The notes under the pieces: model-generated
What the model was told of the DNA's origin: nothing
Seen by the model: the letters and a program-made list of their open reading frames with translations, nothing else
Database searches by the model: none
In this document: piece by piece, positions 8,838-16,554 of the stretch
How the letters are laid out: each line of letters begins with the position of its first letter
How positions within the stretch are numbered: position 1 is the stretch's first letter
Position numbers and translations under genes: made by a program
Assembly: GCA_025057115.1 (NCBI GenBank)
Contig: JANWWZ010000006.1
Span: 62,001 to 126,000, forward strand
Length of the DNA: 64,000 nucleotides
Direction of reading: 5' to 3'
Source of the DNA: Bernardetiaceae bacterium
GTDB taxonomy: Bacteria > Bacteroidota > Bacteroidia > Cytophagales > Thermoflexibacteraceae

Positions 8838-10031
8838 ATGGAAAATCAACGCCACTTTGAGACCCTTGCTATACGCACCCAAGCAGAGCGGACTCATTTT
8901 AGAGAACACGCCGTTCCCCTGTACCTTACTTCGAGTTTCACTTTTGAAGATGCTGAGCAAGGGCGTGCTCTTTTTGCCGAAGAAATATTGGGCAATATTT
9001 ATACGCGTTTTTCTAATCCCAACACCTCTGAACTGGTAGAAAAACTTTGCAAGTTAGAAGGTACAGAGGATGGAGTGGCTACTGCTTCGGGCATGGCTGC
9101 TATGTTTATCAGTATGGCAGCTTTGTTGCGCAGCGGCGATCATATCGTGGCATCCAGGTCTGTGTTCGGTTCTACTCACCAAATTTTGACTCAAATCTTG
9201 CCACGTTGGGGCATTGCGCACACCTATGCCGACCTGCATCGCCCTGAAAGTTTTCAGCAAGCCATTCAGCCTAATACGAAAATGATTTTTGTAGAAACGC
9301 CTTCCAATCCCGCCTTAGACTTAATTGATCTTTCATGGTTGGGAGAGATAGCCCACAGGCACGGCATCATCCTTAACGTAGATAATTGCTTTGCCACGCC
9401 TTACTTGCAAAATCCTGCCCGCTATGGAGCGCATATCGTCACTCACTCGGCTACTAAGTTTATAGACGGACAAGGCAGGGTAATTGGCGGAGCGGTACTG
9501 GGAAAAAAAGAGCTCATTAAGGAGGTGCGTTTTTTTGCAAGGCATACAGGACCTGCTATGTCGCCGTTTAATGCATGGGTATTGTCCAAGAGTTTGGAGA
9601 CGCTGGCAATTCGGATGGAAAAACACTGTGCCAATGCTTTGGAGATAGCCCAGCGGCTAGCCAGTCATGAGCAAGTGGCGTGGGTTAAATACCCGTTTTT
9701 GCCTACTCATCCCCAGTATGAATTAGCGCGCCGACAAATGCGATTAGGCGGCGGCGTAGTGAGTTTTGAACTCAAAGGAGGAGCACAAAGAGCCAAAAAG
9801 TTCATCGATGCCTTGCAAATGCTTTCTCTTACTGCTAACTTAGGCGATGCGCGCACCATCGTTACCCATCCAGCAACTACTACGCATTCCAAACTCACAG
9901 AACAAGAGCGCACTGCCGTTGGAATTACTCCTGGGCTGATAAGAATTTCAGTAGGTTTGGAAAATCCAGCAGATATTTGGCAAGATATTTTGCAAGCAAT
10001 AGAGCAGTCAAAAGAGGAGCTTGAAAAGTGA
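8838..10031 (+). CDS. metZ: O-succinylhomoserine (or O-acetylhomoserine) sulfhydrylase
   Basis: A 397-residue PLP-dependent enzyme of the Cys/Met metabolism family that makes homocysteine from an activated homoserine and sulfide. The PLP lysine is Lys207 in SATKFIDGQGR; other conserved parts are YTRFSNPNT, ATASGMAAMF, FVETPSNPAL and DNCFATPYLQ. The DGQGRVIGG sequence after the lysine is typical of MetZ/MetY proteins rather than cystathionine gamma-synthase. Succinyl versus acetyl substrate cannot be settled here. Its 3' end overlaps the convergent sigma factor gene by 24 nt. A TAAATTG element lies only 4-5 nt before the ATG, so the leader may be very short. Confidence 0.9.
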   Translation: MENQRHFETLAIRTQAERTHFREHAVPLYLTSSFTFEDAEQGRALFAEEILGNIYTRFSNPNTSELVEKLCKLEGTEDGVATASGMAAMFISMAALLRSGDHIVASRSVFGSTHQILTQILPRWGIAHTYADLHRPESFQQAIQPNTKMIFVETPSNPALDLIDLSWLGEIAHRHGIILNVDNCFATPYLQNPARYGAHIVTHSATKFIDGQGRVIGGAVLGKKELIKEVRFFARHTGPAMSPFNAWVLSKSLETLAIRMEKHCANALEIAQRLASHEQVAWVKYPFLPTHPQYELARRQMRLGGGVVSFELKGGAQRAKKFIDALQMLSLTANLGDARTIVTHPATTTHSKLTEQERTAVGITPGLIRISVGLENPADIWQDILQAIEQSKEELEK

Positions 10032-10577
10032 TATTACCACTGACAAGAATGGTTTGAGGTATTGCCGCAGCACCTTGAGCGATTGAGTGATATGGTACTC
10101 TACCGCTTTTTCACTAATGGCAAGTTGCTGGGCGATTTCCTTGTTTGAAAAGCCTTCAAAGCGGCTCATGCGAAAAACAAGCTGCGTTTTAGCAGGCAGT
10201 TGACTGAGGGCCTGTTCTACAGACTGCATGATTTCGTTTAAAAAACATTCATTTGTTTGGCAATATTGGCTATTTTGTTGATGATTTTGCAAGGAGAAGC
10301 GTTCTTTTATCCATTCGTGGCGAAAATGGTTAATAAGCCCGTAGCGCACTGCTGCCAACAGGTAGGCAGCAAGGTTACCTACGGGCTGAGTGCGATTTTG
10401 CCAAAGTCTTACGAATACTTCCTGAACAATTTCTTGCGCCGTTTCCAGAGCAACTTTGCGTACTGCTACTGCAAACAGCCGCCGCGCATACCGGGTATAA
10501 ATGGCTTCGAAAGCCTTTGCGTCGTGGGCGGCGAGTTTTTGTAGCAGTTCTTCATCGCTCAGTTGCGCGTATTTCAC
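10008..10577 (-). CDS. ECF-type RNA polymerase sigma-70 factor
   Basis: This 189-residue protein has sigma region 2 (residues about 20-90, with FEAIYTRYARRLF and QEIVQEVFVRLWQN) and region 4 (about 120-175, with LPAKTQLVFRMSRFEGFSNKEIAQQLAISEKAVEYHI), as in the extracytoplasmic-function sigma factors expanded in Bacteroidota. It begins with GTG; no in-frame ATG occurs before region 2. No anti-sigma factor (FecR-like) is adjacent, so it is an orphan here. The 3' end overlaps metZ by 24 nt. A small gene starts only 19 bp upstream on the same strand and may be co-transcribed. Confidence 0.92.
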   Translation of the reverse strand: MKYAQLSDEELLQKLAAHDAKAFEAIYTRYARRLFAVAVRKVALETAQEIVQEVFVRLWQNRTQPVGNLAAYLLAAVRYGLINHFRHEWIKERFSLQNHQQNSQYCQTNECFLNEIMQSVEQALSQLPAKTQLVFRMSRFEGFSNKEIAQQLAISEKAVEYHITQSLKVLRQYLKPFLSVVISLFKLLF

Positions 10578-10596
10578 ATGAGTAAGCTATCAGGCG

Positions 10597-10809
10597 TTAA
10601 GGTTTAAATTTAGGGATAGGTTCAGCAATGTAGCCAGTAGTGCCTATGTGCATGCCATTGCGGAATGCTTGGATAAAAAATTGCGGGTAGCCGCATGCCG
10701 TCGCCACTTGTACACAAAGGGCATGACTTTCAGACTCAAAAACAGGAAAGCCTAAGTAAAGCACCCTGAATTTCATTTTTGGTTTACGACGCCAATCGTT
10801 ATTAGGCAT
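10597..10809 (-). CDS. Small protein of unknown function upstream of the sigma factor
   Basis: A 70-residue reading frame (or 59 residues from the internal Met12, MKFRVLYLGFPVF). It is mixed alpha/beta in character, has two cysteines (CVQVATACGYP) and no membrane segment. It ends 19 bp before the GTG start of the ECF sigma factor on the same strand, so it could be the first gene of that operon. I do not recognise a family. The balanced composition and the snug spacing favour a real gene, but a chance frame cannot be ruled out. Confidence 0.45.
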   Translation of the reverse strand: MPNNDWRRKPKMKFRVLYLGFPVFESESHALCVQVATACGYPQFFIQAFRNGMHIGTTGYIAEPIPKFKP

Positions 10810-10895
10810 ATGGCATGTCCTCCTATGGTTCTATTCACAATTATTATACCTCATTCCCTGTATCGGTTCCCTTCTGACAAAATGTCGCTTTTGGT

Positions 10896-11915
10896 TTAGA
10901 GGACCCCTATTTTTTCCAAGCGCTCTATTACCAAGGCTTGCATGTGCATAAAGTGACCTCGGTCAGGCTCTTGAGCTAGCAATGTATTGGGGGGATAAAA
11001 ACTGTGTTCGGCATAACTTTGGGCATAGAGCTCAAAGCGCTGCCGTGCAAGAAAATTTCCCATTCCAGGGCGGCGGCGAAAATGGCGCAGCGCATGCAAA
11101 TCTATCTCTGCGTTTGCCACCATGCTTTCTCCATATCCTGCTTCTGCTAACACAAGCCCATTGTAGTTGATAATTTTCGAGCCCCCATCAGTGGAAGCCA
11201 TTGGAATGGGGGTGCCCTCAATGCCTGCCGAGTTAGCAGAAACCACGTAAGCCATATTTTCTATAGCCCGTGCCAGCTTTGCTACATTTTTTTGCGTGAG
11301 CATGGGGCTGCCGATTTCTGAAGTATTGTGCAAGAATATCTCTGCGCCGCGCATGGCAAAACAACGAGCTATTTCGGGGTACAAGATTTCTTCTGAAGCA
11401 ATGCAAGCAAGGTTGCCGATGTCAGTTTTGACTACTGGAAAAACATTTTCCAATCCATAGATATCCAGGTATTTTTCCCATACGTCGTGCGGAGTAGGGG
11501 CGAACATGGAATTAAGCCGACGATAGCGCAAAATTACATCTCCTGAAGGAGCGATAATAAAACTGCACTGAAAATACAAATTAGGAAAATGTCGATCTGT
11601 TTCGTAGGCGTTGCCACATAGATAGAGGCTATTTTCTTGGGCTAGTTGCCCTAGCTGCTGGTATGCTTCTCCATCGGGGTCGATGCAGGCTTTGTAGCGC
11701 CAGCTTTCTATGCTTTCTCCCATTGGGAAGCCCGTCAGGAAATACTCAGGCAACACTACTAGCTTTACATCCTTACCGATAAAGGAAATGGACGCCTTGA
11801 TTTGGGCTCCAATGCGCTGAATTTCCCTTTGAATATGTGCCTTTACTTCTTCTTTCGTCTTTAGCTGGTTGATGGCACGGCAAGTAACTTGTAATGCCAG
11901 CGCTTTGTAAATCAT
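10896..11915 (-). CDS. Nitrilase-superfamily carbon-nitrogen hydrolase, divergent
   Basis: A 339-residue member of the nitrilase/amidase superfamily. The expected Glu57 (LPEYFLTGF) and Cys171 (GNLACIASEE, YPEIAR) are present, but the position of the catalytic lysine in the usual YRK motif reads YRR (Arg133). The stretch between the cysteine and YPE is also three residues longer than in the common CYDxxFPE motif. The C-terminal half keeps superfamily features (MRGAEIFLHNTSE, ARAIENMAYVVSANSAG, STDGGSKIINYNG). Members hydrolyse amides, nitriles or carbamoyl groups; the substrate here is unknown. It is encoded as a single gene. Confidence 0.82.
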   Translation of the reverse strand: MIYKALALQVTCRAINQLKTKEEVKAHIQREIQRIGAQIKASISFIGKDVKLVVLPEYFLTGFPMGESIESWRYKACIDPDGEAYQQLGQLAQENSLYLCGNAYETDRHFPNLYFQCSFIIAPSGDVILRYRRLNSMFAPTPHDVWEKYLDIYGLENVFPVVKTDIGNLACIASEEILYPEIARCFAMRGAEIFLHNTSEIGSPMLTQKNVAKLARAIENMAYVVSANSAGIEGTPIPMASTDGGSKIINYNGLVLAEAGYGESMVANAEIDLHALRHFRRRPGMGNFLARQRFELYAQSYAEHSFYPPNTLLAQEPDRGHFMHMQALVIERLEKIGVL

Positions 11916-11973
11916 GAGCAGGGGATTAGTAATCCAACAAGTAAGTGCATTTTTGCCAATTTGTCAAGGTGTT

Positions 11974-12528
11974 TTAGCCAGTTTTTATAGTCTTGACAAT
12001 GGCGCGAGCAATGGGTTGCCATCGGCTGCGAACCTCAGCAGGGCAGGTAAAATTTACAATGTAAACATTTTCGCCAATGACAGTGTAAAGTATGTAAGTG
12101 TAATTGACTTTAGGAGGGCGTTTGATAGCATCTTTGGCATCGCTGCGAAGTTCGGAGATGAACTCGAAAAAAGCATACCGACGATTGTTAATTTGTTCAA
12201 TTCCTTCGCGAATAAAATTGACACTGGTAAACATTTGCATGATGGTTGCCTTGTAAAAACTTTTTAAAATATCTAAATCCTCGTATCGCCAGGTAGTTGC
12301 TGCCATGTTAAGCCCAAAATCTACTACGCCGCCTTGATCGGTATACATAGCCAATGGCTTGCGATAGGTAAGGTAACGGGAAGCAATTTCGTCATTGGTC
12401 ATGGGGCGAAAGTCTTCAGGCAGTTGCACTGTAATGCCGTCAGTGAGCTTGACCTTTTTCATTTTGGGCAAATCACTTGCTGGCAGTGCTGCCAGCACGC
12501 TTAGTAGTGTGCAAGCAAGAAAAGCCAT
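11974..12528 (-). CDS. Secreted or periplasmic protein of unknown function
   Basis: About 185 residues when started at the ATG before MAFLACTLLSVLAAL, which gives a signal-peptide-like hydrophobic N-terminus. An upstream in-frame ATG at 12618 would lie inside the divergent nth gene and is less likely. The mature part starts with KLTDGITVQLPEDFRPMT and shows the layout of short Bacteroidota proteins that resemble lipoproteins of the PsbP/DUF1795 type (beta-sheet domain, NRRYAFFEFISE, NVYIVNFTCP). I do not assign a function. It is divergent from nth with 82 bp between starts. Confidence 0.65.
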   Translation of the reverse strand: MAFLACTLLSVLAALPASDLPKMKKVKLTDGITVQLPEDFRPMTNDEIASRYLTYRKPLAMYTDQGGVVDFGLNMAATTWRYEDLDILKSFYKATIMQMFTSVNFIREGIEQINNRRYAFFEFISELRSDAKDAIKRPPKVNYTYILYTVIGENVYIVNFTCPAEVRSRWQPIARAIVKTIKTG

Positions 12529-12562
12529 AACACTCAACAATTTCCAGTCAAACGGGGTTGTA

Positions 12563-12590
12563 TTGCAGTACTTTTTCAAGATTAAATTTG
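12563..12590 (+). promoter_or_regulatory. Putative Bacteroidota promoter for nth
   Basis: TTG at 12563-12565 is followed after 17 bp by TAAATTTG at 12583-12590, a perfect match to the TAnnTTTG -7 consensus known from Bacteroides and Flavobacterium. Transcription would start near 12597, giving a leader of about 14 nt before the ATG at 12611. Confidence 0.6.
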
Positions 12591-12610
12591 CAAATCTGAT
12601 ACCGAAGGAA

Positions 12611-13291
12611 ATGACCAAAAAGCAAAAGGCGCGTGAAATTGCAGCTATTTTGGACCAACTTTATCCCCAAACGCCTGTGCCGCTGCACCATAGCGACCCT
12701 TATACATTGTTGATTGCCGTCTTGCTTTCGGCTCAATGCACAGACGAGCGCGTAAACAAAATTACGCCAATTTTATTTGCAAAGGCAAACAATCCCTTTG
12801 ACATGATAAAACTTTCCGTAGAAGAAATTCGAGAAATTATCAAGCCATGTGGACTTGCCCCTAGAAAGTCCGTGGCAATATATGAGCTTTCTAAAATTTT
12901 AGTAGAAAAATACAATGGAAAAGTGCCGCAGACCTTTGAAGAATTAGAATCCTTACCTGGCGTAGGGCACAAAACAGCTTCAGTGGTCATGTCGCAAGCT
13001 TTTGGGGTGCCTGCTTTTCCAGTAGATACGCACATTCACCGTTTAGCAGCGCGCTGGGGACTTAGCAGCGGCAAAAGCGTTGAACAAACGGAAGCAGATT
13101 TGAAGAAATTATTTCCTAAAAAACTGTGGAATAAATTGCATTTGCAAATTATTTTCTTTGGTCGGCAATACTGCCCTGCTAGAGGGCATCAGCCAGAAAA
13201 ATGCCCTATTTGCAGCCGTTTCGGAGTAATAAATCAACAACAAAGCAAAAATATCAACAAGAAAAAAGTAGTTCAACACTCTTCTACTTAA
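12611..13291 (+). CDS. nth: Endonuclease III (base-excision repair DNA glycosylase/AP lyase)
   Basis: A 226-residue HhH-GPD protein that removes oxidised pyrimidines and cuts at abasic sites. The catalytic pair is present: Lys121 in LPGVGHKTAS and Asp139 in VDTHIHR. The iron-sulfur loop is not standard: Cys188, Cys198 and Cys201 are seen (YCPARGHQ, KCPICSRFG), spaced C-x9-C-x2-C, and there is no fourth cysteine, whereas the usual pattern is C-x6-C-x2-C-x5-C. The start follows a good -7 element with a short leader; an upstream in-frame extension would cross the divergent gene. A lysine-rich tail ends the protein. Confidence 0.93.
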   Translation: MTKKQKAREIAAILDQLYPQTPVPLHHSDPYTLLIAVLLSAQCTDERVNKITPILFAKANNPFDMIKLSVEEIREIIKPCGLAPRKSVAIYELSKILVEKYNGKVPQTFEELESLPGVGHKTASVVMSQAFGVPAFPVDTHIHRLAARWGLSSGKSVEQTEADLKKLFPKKLWNKLHLQIIFFGRQYCPARGHQPEKCPICSRFGVINQQQSKNINKKKVVQHSST

Positions 13292-13304
13292 CTTGTCAGC
13301 GACT

Positions 13305-13595
13305 ATGTTTCCAAACCGAGTACCGTATTTTGCTGCCATAGCATGGATTGGGCTGTTGATGGTAGCTATATTGTCAATAGCTTTTTATCGCCTTCCTGCA
13401 CTTGCGCTGCACCCTTGGGCAGAGCGGCTATTGCTTACTGACTTTTGCCTTACTACCGAAGCGCGCTACCTAAGACATTTCAACACCTTTGAGCCTCTAG
13501 CTCCTTTTCAAGATTTGCCAGGTTACTACGAGCATGCCCCTGGTGCTTCCTTTATCTTGCCTCCGGTTCCTTTACATCAACGGGCAAAGAGATAG
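13305..13595 (+). CDS. Small single-span membrane protein of unknown function
   Basis: A 96-residue protein starting 13 bp after the nth stop (ATG at 13305), with one transmembrane helix at residues 9-27 (YFAAIAWIGLLMVAILSIAF) and a C-terminal soluble part with TTEARYLRHFNTFEPL and FQDLPGYYEHAPG. It may share the nth transcript. Its last 44 nt overlap the convergent transglycosylase gene. The ordered polar tail suggests a real protein rather than a chance frame, but I cannot name the family. Confidence 0.55.
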   Translation: MFPNRVPYFAAIAWIGLLMVAILSIAFYRLPALALHPWAERLLLTDFCLTTEARYLRHFNTFEPLAPFQDLPGYYEHAPGASFILPPVPLHQRAKR

Positions 13596-14496
13596 TGTAA
13601 GATTTTCCTTTGGGAACCACAAGGCGATAGTCGGAGCTGTTGAGCCAGGGATTGTAAATTTTTAAGATTTTGTAGGTAATACCTCTTTCCAATGCAAACT
13701 GAGGCAGATCGTTAATGGTGGTATCTATTTGCACTTGCTTGGTAAGGTAAGGAGGATATTTATCTGATTCACTGATGTTAAAGCCGTATTCGGAGGGGTT
13801 TTCCATAATCAGTTTGAGGGCTAAAATGCGCATCACGTAGCGATAAGTTTCGCGGTTGAGGTACAAGTCGTAAAAACTGCTGACTTTTTGAGCTTTGAGG
13901 GCATTTTCTATGCCTGCTATGCCACGATTGTAAGAAGCAGCCACTAAAGTCCAATTGCTAAATTTGCGATAAGCCTCCTTGAAGTAACGGCAAGCCGCAT
14001 AAGTAGAAGCGATGGGGTCGCGGCGCATGTCTACTTGATCGCTTACTTCTAAGCCGTACTTATTAGCCGTGTTTCTGATAAACTGCCAGAACCCTAGTGC
14101 GCCTACGGGGGATTGAGCGTATTCGTCTAGTTCGCTCTCGGCAACGGCCAGATAAAAAAAGTCTTCTGGCACGTCTTGTTCTTTTAAAATGCGGGTAATG
14201 AGTTGCCGCCAGCGTTTTTCGCGCTTGAGAATCAAGATAGTGGCTGAATGTTTGTAGGCATTTTGTATTATTTCGCGCTCAAGGCGCTCGCGTATTTCGG
14301 CATCTTCCAAAGGCACTGCCTCGCCAGCAAACTCCAATCTACTGGGCAAGGGGAACACTCCTACACTTTGAATGGCAGTCTTTCGCTTTAGCGAGTCCGA
14401 AGATAGAGAAGAAGAATCCGCCACTACCAACAGAGAGCTACTGACTAAAGTCAATACAATTGCCACAACAAAAGTATATTTCGCACTAAACAACAT
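13552..14496 (-). CDS. Lytic transglycosylase (SLT domain) with C-terminal LysM-like segment
   Basis: About 314 residues from the ATG at 14496, which gives a hydrophobic export signal (residues 5-27). The SLT lysozyme-like domain (about 95-240) holds the catalytic Glu120 in LAVAESELDEYAQSP, followed by VGALGFWQF, the Y-AACRYF and SYNRG motifs typical of MltD/Slt70 domains. A weak LysM-like segment follows (GITYKILKIYNPWL, VPKGKSY). It cleaves peptidoglycan glycan strands with anhydro-MurNAc formation in the periplasm. It is divergent from msrA (52 bp apart). Longer upstream frames would run into the msrA coding region. Confidence 0.9.
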   Translation of the reverse strand: MLFSAKYTFVVAIVLTLVSSSLLVVADSSSLSSDSLKRKTAIQSVGVFPLPSRLEFAGEAVPLEDAEIRERLEREIIQNAYKHSATILILKREKRWRQLITRILKEQDVPEDFFYLAVAESELDEYAQSPVGALGFWQFIRNTANKYGLEVSDQVDMRRDPIASTYAACRYFKEAYRKFSNWTLVAASYNRGIAGIENALKAQKVSSFYDLYLNRETYRYVMRILALKLIMENPSEYGFNISESDKYPPYLTKQVQIDTTINDLPQFALERGITYKILKIYNPWLNSSDYRLVVPKGKSYTISLPVDVKEPEAR

Positions 14497-14548
14497 GCTT
14501 TCAAAAGAGGTTTTGTTGGTGATATCAGCGCAAAGATTGCTAAAATTG

Positions 14549-15196
14549 ATGCATCTTTCTACAAGTTTTTTACTATTGTGGATCATTAGCATTGCCAATG
14601 TTGCATGCCGATCTGCTTCACAACACAAACAAGAGCTGACTATGACTGTCCCTACTACTCGCACCGATACCGCTACTTTTGGAGGAGGCTGTTTTTGGTG
14701 TGTAGAAGCCATCTTCCAACGCGTTGAAGGCGTATTACATGTGGAATCAGGCTATGCAGGAGGGCATGTAAAAAACCCCACCTATGAACAAGTGTGTCAA
14801 AAAAATACAGGGCATGCTGAAGTGTGCCGCATCGTATATGATCCTGACAAAATTTCTTACGAAGCGTTACTAGAGATTTTTTGGAAAACTCATGACCCTA
14901 CTACTCCTAATCGACAAGGCAATGACATTGGTCCACAATACCGCTCCGTCATTTTTTACCACAACGATGTGCAACGGCAAATCGCTCAGAAGTACAAAGC
15001 AGCCCTTGAGGAGGCAAAAATTTTTGACAAACCAATTGTAACAGAAATTGTTCCGCTCAACGATAACTACTACAAAGCAGAAGAATACCACCAAAATTAT
15101 TTTAACCGCCATCCGCATCAGAGCTATTGCGCTTTTGTAATTGCCCCTAAGGTAGAAAAATTTGAAAAGTTGTTCAAGCATAAGCTAAAAAAGTAA
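14549..15196 (+). CDS. msrA: Peptide methionine (S)-sulfoxide reductase MsrA, predicted lipoprotein
   Basis: A 215-residue protein that reduces Met-(S)-sulfoxide in proteins. Catalytic Cys48 lies in GGGCFWC; the GYAGG, TGHAE and DPTTPNRQGNDIGPQYRS motifs are all present. Starting at the ATG at 14549 gives an N-terminal hydrophobic stretch ending in a lipobox (NVAC, Cys20), so the enzyme is probably anchored in the envelope rather than cytoplasmic. An internal start (MTVPTTRTD) would give a cytoplasmic form; the clear signal peptide makes the longer form more likely. No MsrB domain is fused. It is divergent from the transglycosylase. Confidence 0.93.
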   Translation: MHLSTSFLLLWIISIANVACRSASQHKQELTMTVPTTRTDTATFGGGCFWCVEAIFQRVEGVLHVESGYAGGHVKNPTYEQVCQKNTGHAEVCRIVYDPDKISYEALLEIFWKTHDPTTPNRQGNDIGPQYRSVIFYHNDVQRQIAQKYKAALEEAKIFDKPIVTEIVPLNDNYYKAEEYHQNYFNRHPHQSYCAFVIAPKVEKFEKLFKHKLKK

Positions 15197-15415
15197 AATT
15201 TACAAGCACTCGTTTTTCGCAGTGCGCATTTTTTACTATCGCGAGCATTTTTTGGCTTTATGAAGGAATGTTTGCCTTCATTTGAAATTCAGCTTGCAAT
15301 TTTTGCAGTTTAACCTGCAAAATGTCGTTCTATTTGTCTAAGTCCAGTTTTGCCGATTTTTACGACGATGAGATTTTAGTTTGGCTAACTTGCTCATTGC
15401 GCTCTGGTTCTAAAG

Positions 15416-15823
15416 TTACTCAAAATAAGGTTGCAGTGCTTTCAAAAGTTGTACAGGAGCGCGGCAAGGCTTGCGATTTTCTTTGCTAATGAAAACAAGT
15501 GTAGTGTAACCGATGTGAATTAATTGTTCATGTTGGTTAAAAATTTCGTAGTGGAACGTTATACGCGCTGAAGGCAATTCTTTAATTACTACTTTAATGG
15601 TAAGCAAATCGTCAAAAGCAGCAGGGGCAAGATAGCGCGAGTACAGCTCATAAACAGGCATCATCACCCCTGAGGCTTCGAGCTCTTTGTAGTTTAGCCC
15701 AATGTTGCGAAGTGCCTCTAGGCGAGCAATTTCAAAAAATTCTGCATAATTCCCATAGTAAACATATCCCATTTGGTCGGTATGGGCATAGCGAACTCGC
15801 ACTTGCACCTGACTTGTGAACAT
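15416..15823 (-). CDS. Acyl-CoA thioesterase, 4HBT/YbgC type
   Basis: A 135-residue hotdog-fold thioesterase. The catalytic Asp16 lies in RYAHTDQMGYVYYGNY, the signature of the YbgC/FadM branch of the 4-hydroxybenzoyl-CoA thioesterase family, which hydrolyses acyl-CoA or acyl-ACP thioesters in the cytoplasm. Length is normal. It is divergent from the WbqC-like gene, whose likely start at 15864 leaves 40 bp between them. No Tol-Pal genes are adjacent, so the Tol link known in Proteobacteria is not supported here. Confidence 0.9.
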   Translation of the reverse strand: MFTSQVQVRVRYAHTDQMGYVYYGNYAEFFEIARLEALRNIGLNYKELEASGVMMPVYELYSRYLAPAAFDDLLTIKVVIKELPSARITFHYEIFNQHEQLIHIGYTTLVFISKENRKPCRAPVQLLKALQPYFE

Positions 15824-15863
15824 ACTCCACTTGCCTTACTTTGCGGGCAAAAATACACCCTTA

Positions 15864-16499
15864 ATGCAACCCGAAGCGGTGATAGACTTGCATTATTTTC
15901 CAAGCGTAGAAACTTTTATCCATTTGTTGGATAAAGAAAAAGTGTTAGCAGAATTTTATTGCCACTACGAAAAGAAAACCTGTAAAAATCGATGCTATAT
16001 TTTAGGTCCTCATCAAGTGCAGCGGCTTACTGTCCCCGTACTCAAAACAGAGGGTAAAACTCCTTACTGCCAAGTACGCATAGACTACCACCAGCCATGG
16101 CAAAATCACCACTGGCGAAGCATTCGCACAGCCTATGGCAAAGCGCCTTATTTCGAGCATTACGCCGATACTATTCAAAAGTTAATTTATTCCCGAGAAG
16201 AATATTTGGCACAGCTCAATTTTAAAATACTGACAATTTGTCTTGAAATCTTGCAGTTGCCTGTCAAAGTAAACCCCACAACGGAATATCGCAAAAATTA
16301 TTTACCACCTCTGCAGGACTTACGCGACAAAATTAGCTGCGCCCCTGTGTACAACGCTCCGCAGGAAGGTTATGCCCAGTTGTTTGGTAAAAGTTTTGTT
16401 CATAACTTGTCAGTGATTGACATGTTGTTTTGCCAGGGGGCGCAAGCAGTTTTGTTTTTGAGGAAAAATGCGCTGCCCCCTACAAAACAACTTCTTTGA
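15864..16499 (+). CDS. WbqC-like family protein
   Basis: About 211 residues from the ATG at 15864. An earlier ATG at 15816 would overlap the divergent thioesterase start and adds nothing conserved. The family hallmarks are visible: LHYFPSVETFIHLL near the start, KKTCKNRCYILGP, LTVPVLK, and RIDYHQPWQNHHWRSIRTAYGKAPYFEHY. WbqC-like proteins occur in polysaccharide or O-antigen gene clusters and in Bacteroidota genomes; their biochemical role is not established. The conserved His/Asp/Lys pattern hints at an enzyme. It is followed 55 bp later by clpC. Confidence 0.85.
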   Translation: MQPEAVIDLHYFPSVETFIHLLDKEKVLAEFYCHYEKKTCKNRCYILGPHQVQRLTVPVLKTEGKTPYCQVRIDYHQPWQNHHWRSIRTAYGKAPYFEHYADTIQKLIYSREEYLAQLNFKILTICLEILQLPVKVNPTTEYRKNYLPPLQDLRDKISCAPVYNAPQEGYAQLFGKSFVHNLSVIDMLFCQGAQAVLFLRKNALPPTKQLL

Positions 16500-16500
16500 A

Positions 16501-16532
16501 TTTGGGTTTTGATAATTAAAACATTATCTTTA
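16501..16532 (+). promoter_or_regulatory. Putative promoter for clpC
   Basis: TTTG at 16501-16504 and TATCTTTA at 16525-16532 are 20 bp apart and match the Bacteroidota -33/-7 pattern, with one deviation at the last base of the -7 element. The predicted transcription start gives a leader of roughly 15 nt before the clpC ATG at 16555. No CIRCE-like inverted repeat is seen. Confidence 0.5.
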
Positions 16533-16554
16533 CAAAAGTCAAAGACGTAATTGA

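Noticed and set aside
11914-12267. Open frame on the plus strand opposite the secreted protein at 11974-12528
   Set aside because: It is a mirror of the minus-strand gene, which has a signal peptide and coherent sequence.
15322-15489. 55-codon frame between msrA and the thioesterase
   Set aside because: It runs antisense over the end of the thioesterase gene, has no recognisable motif and no spacing logic.
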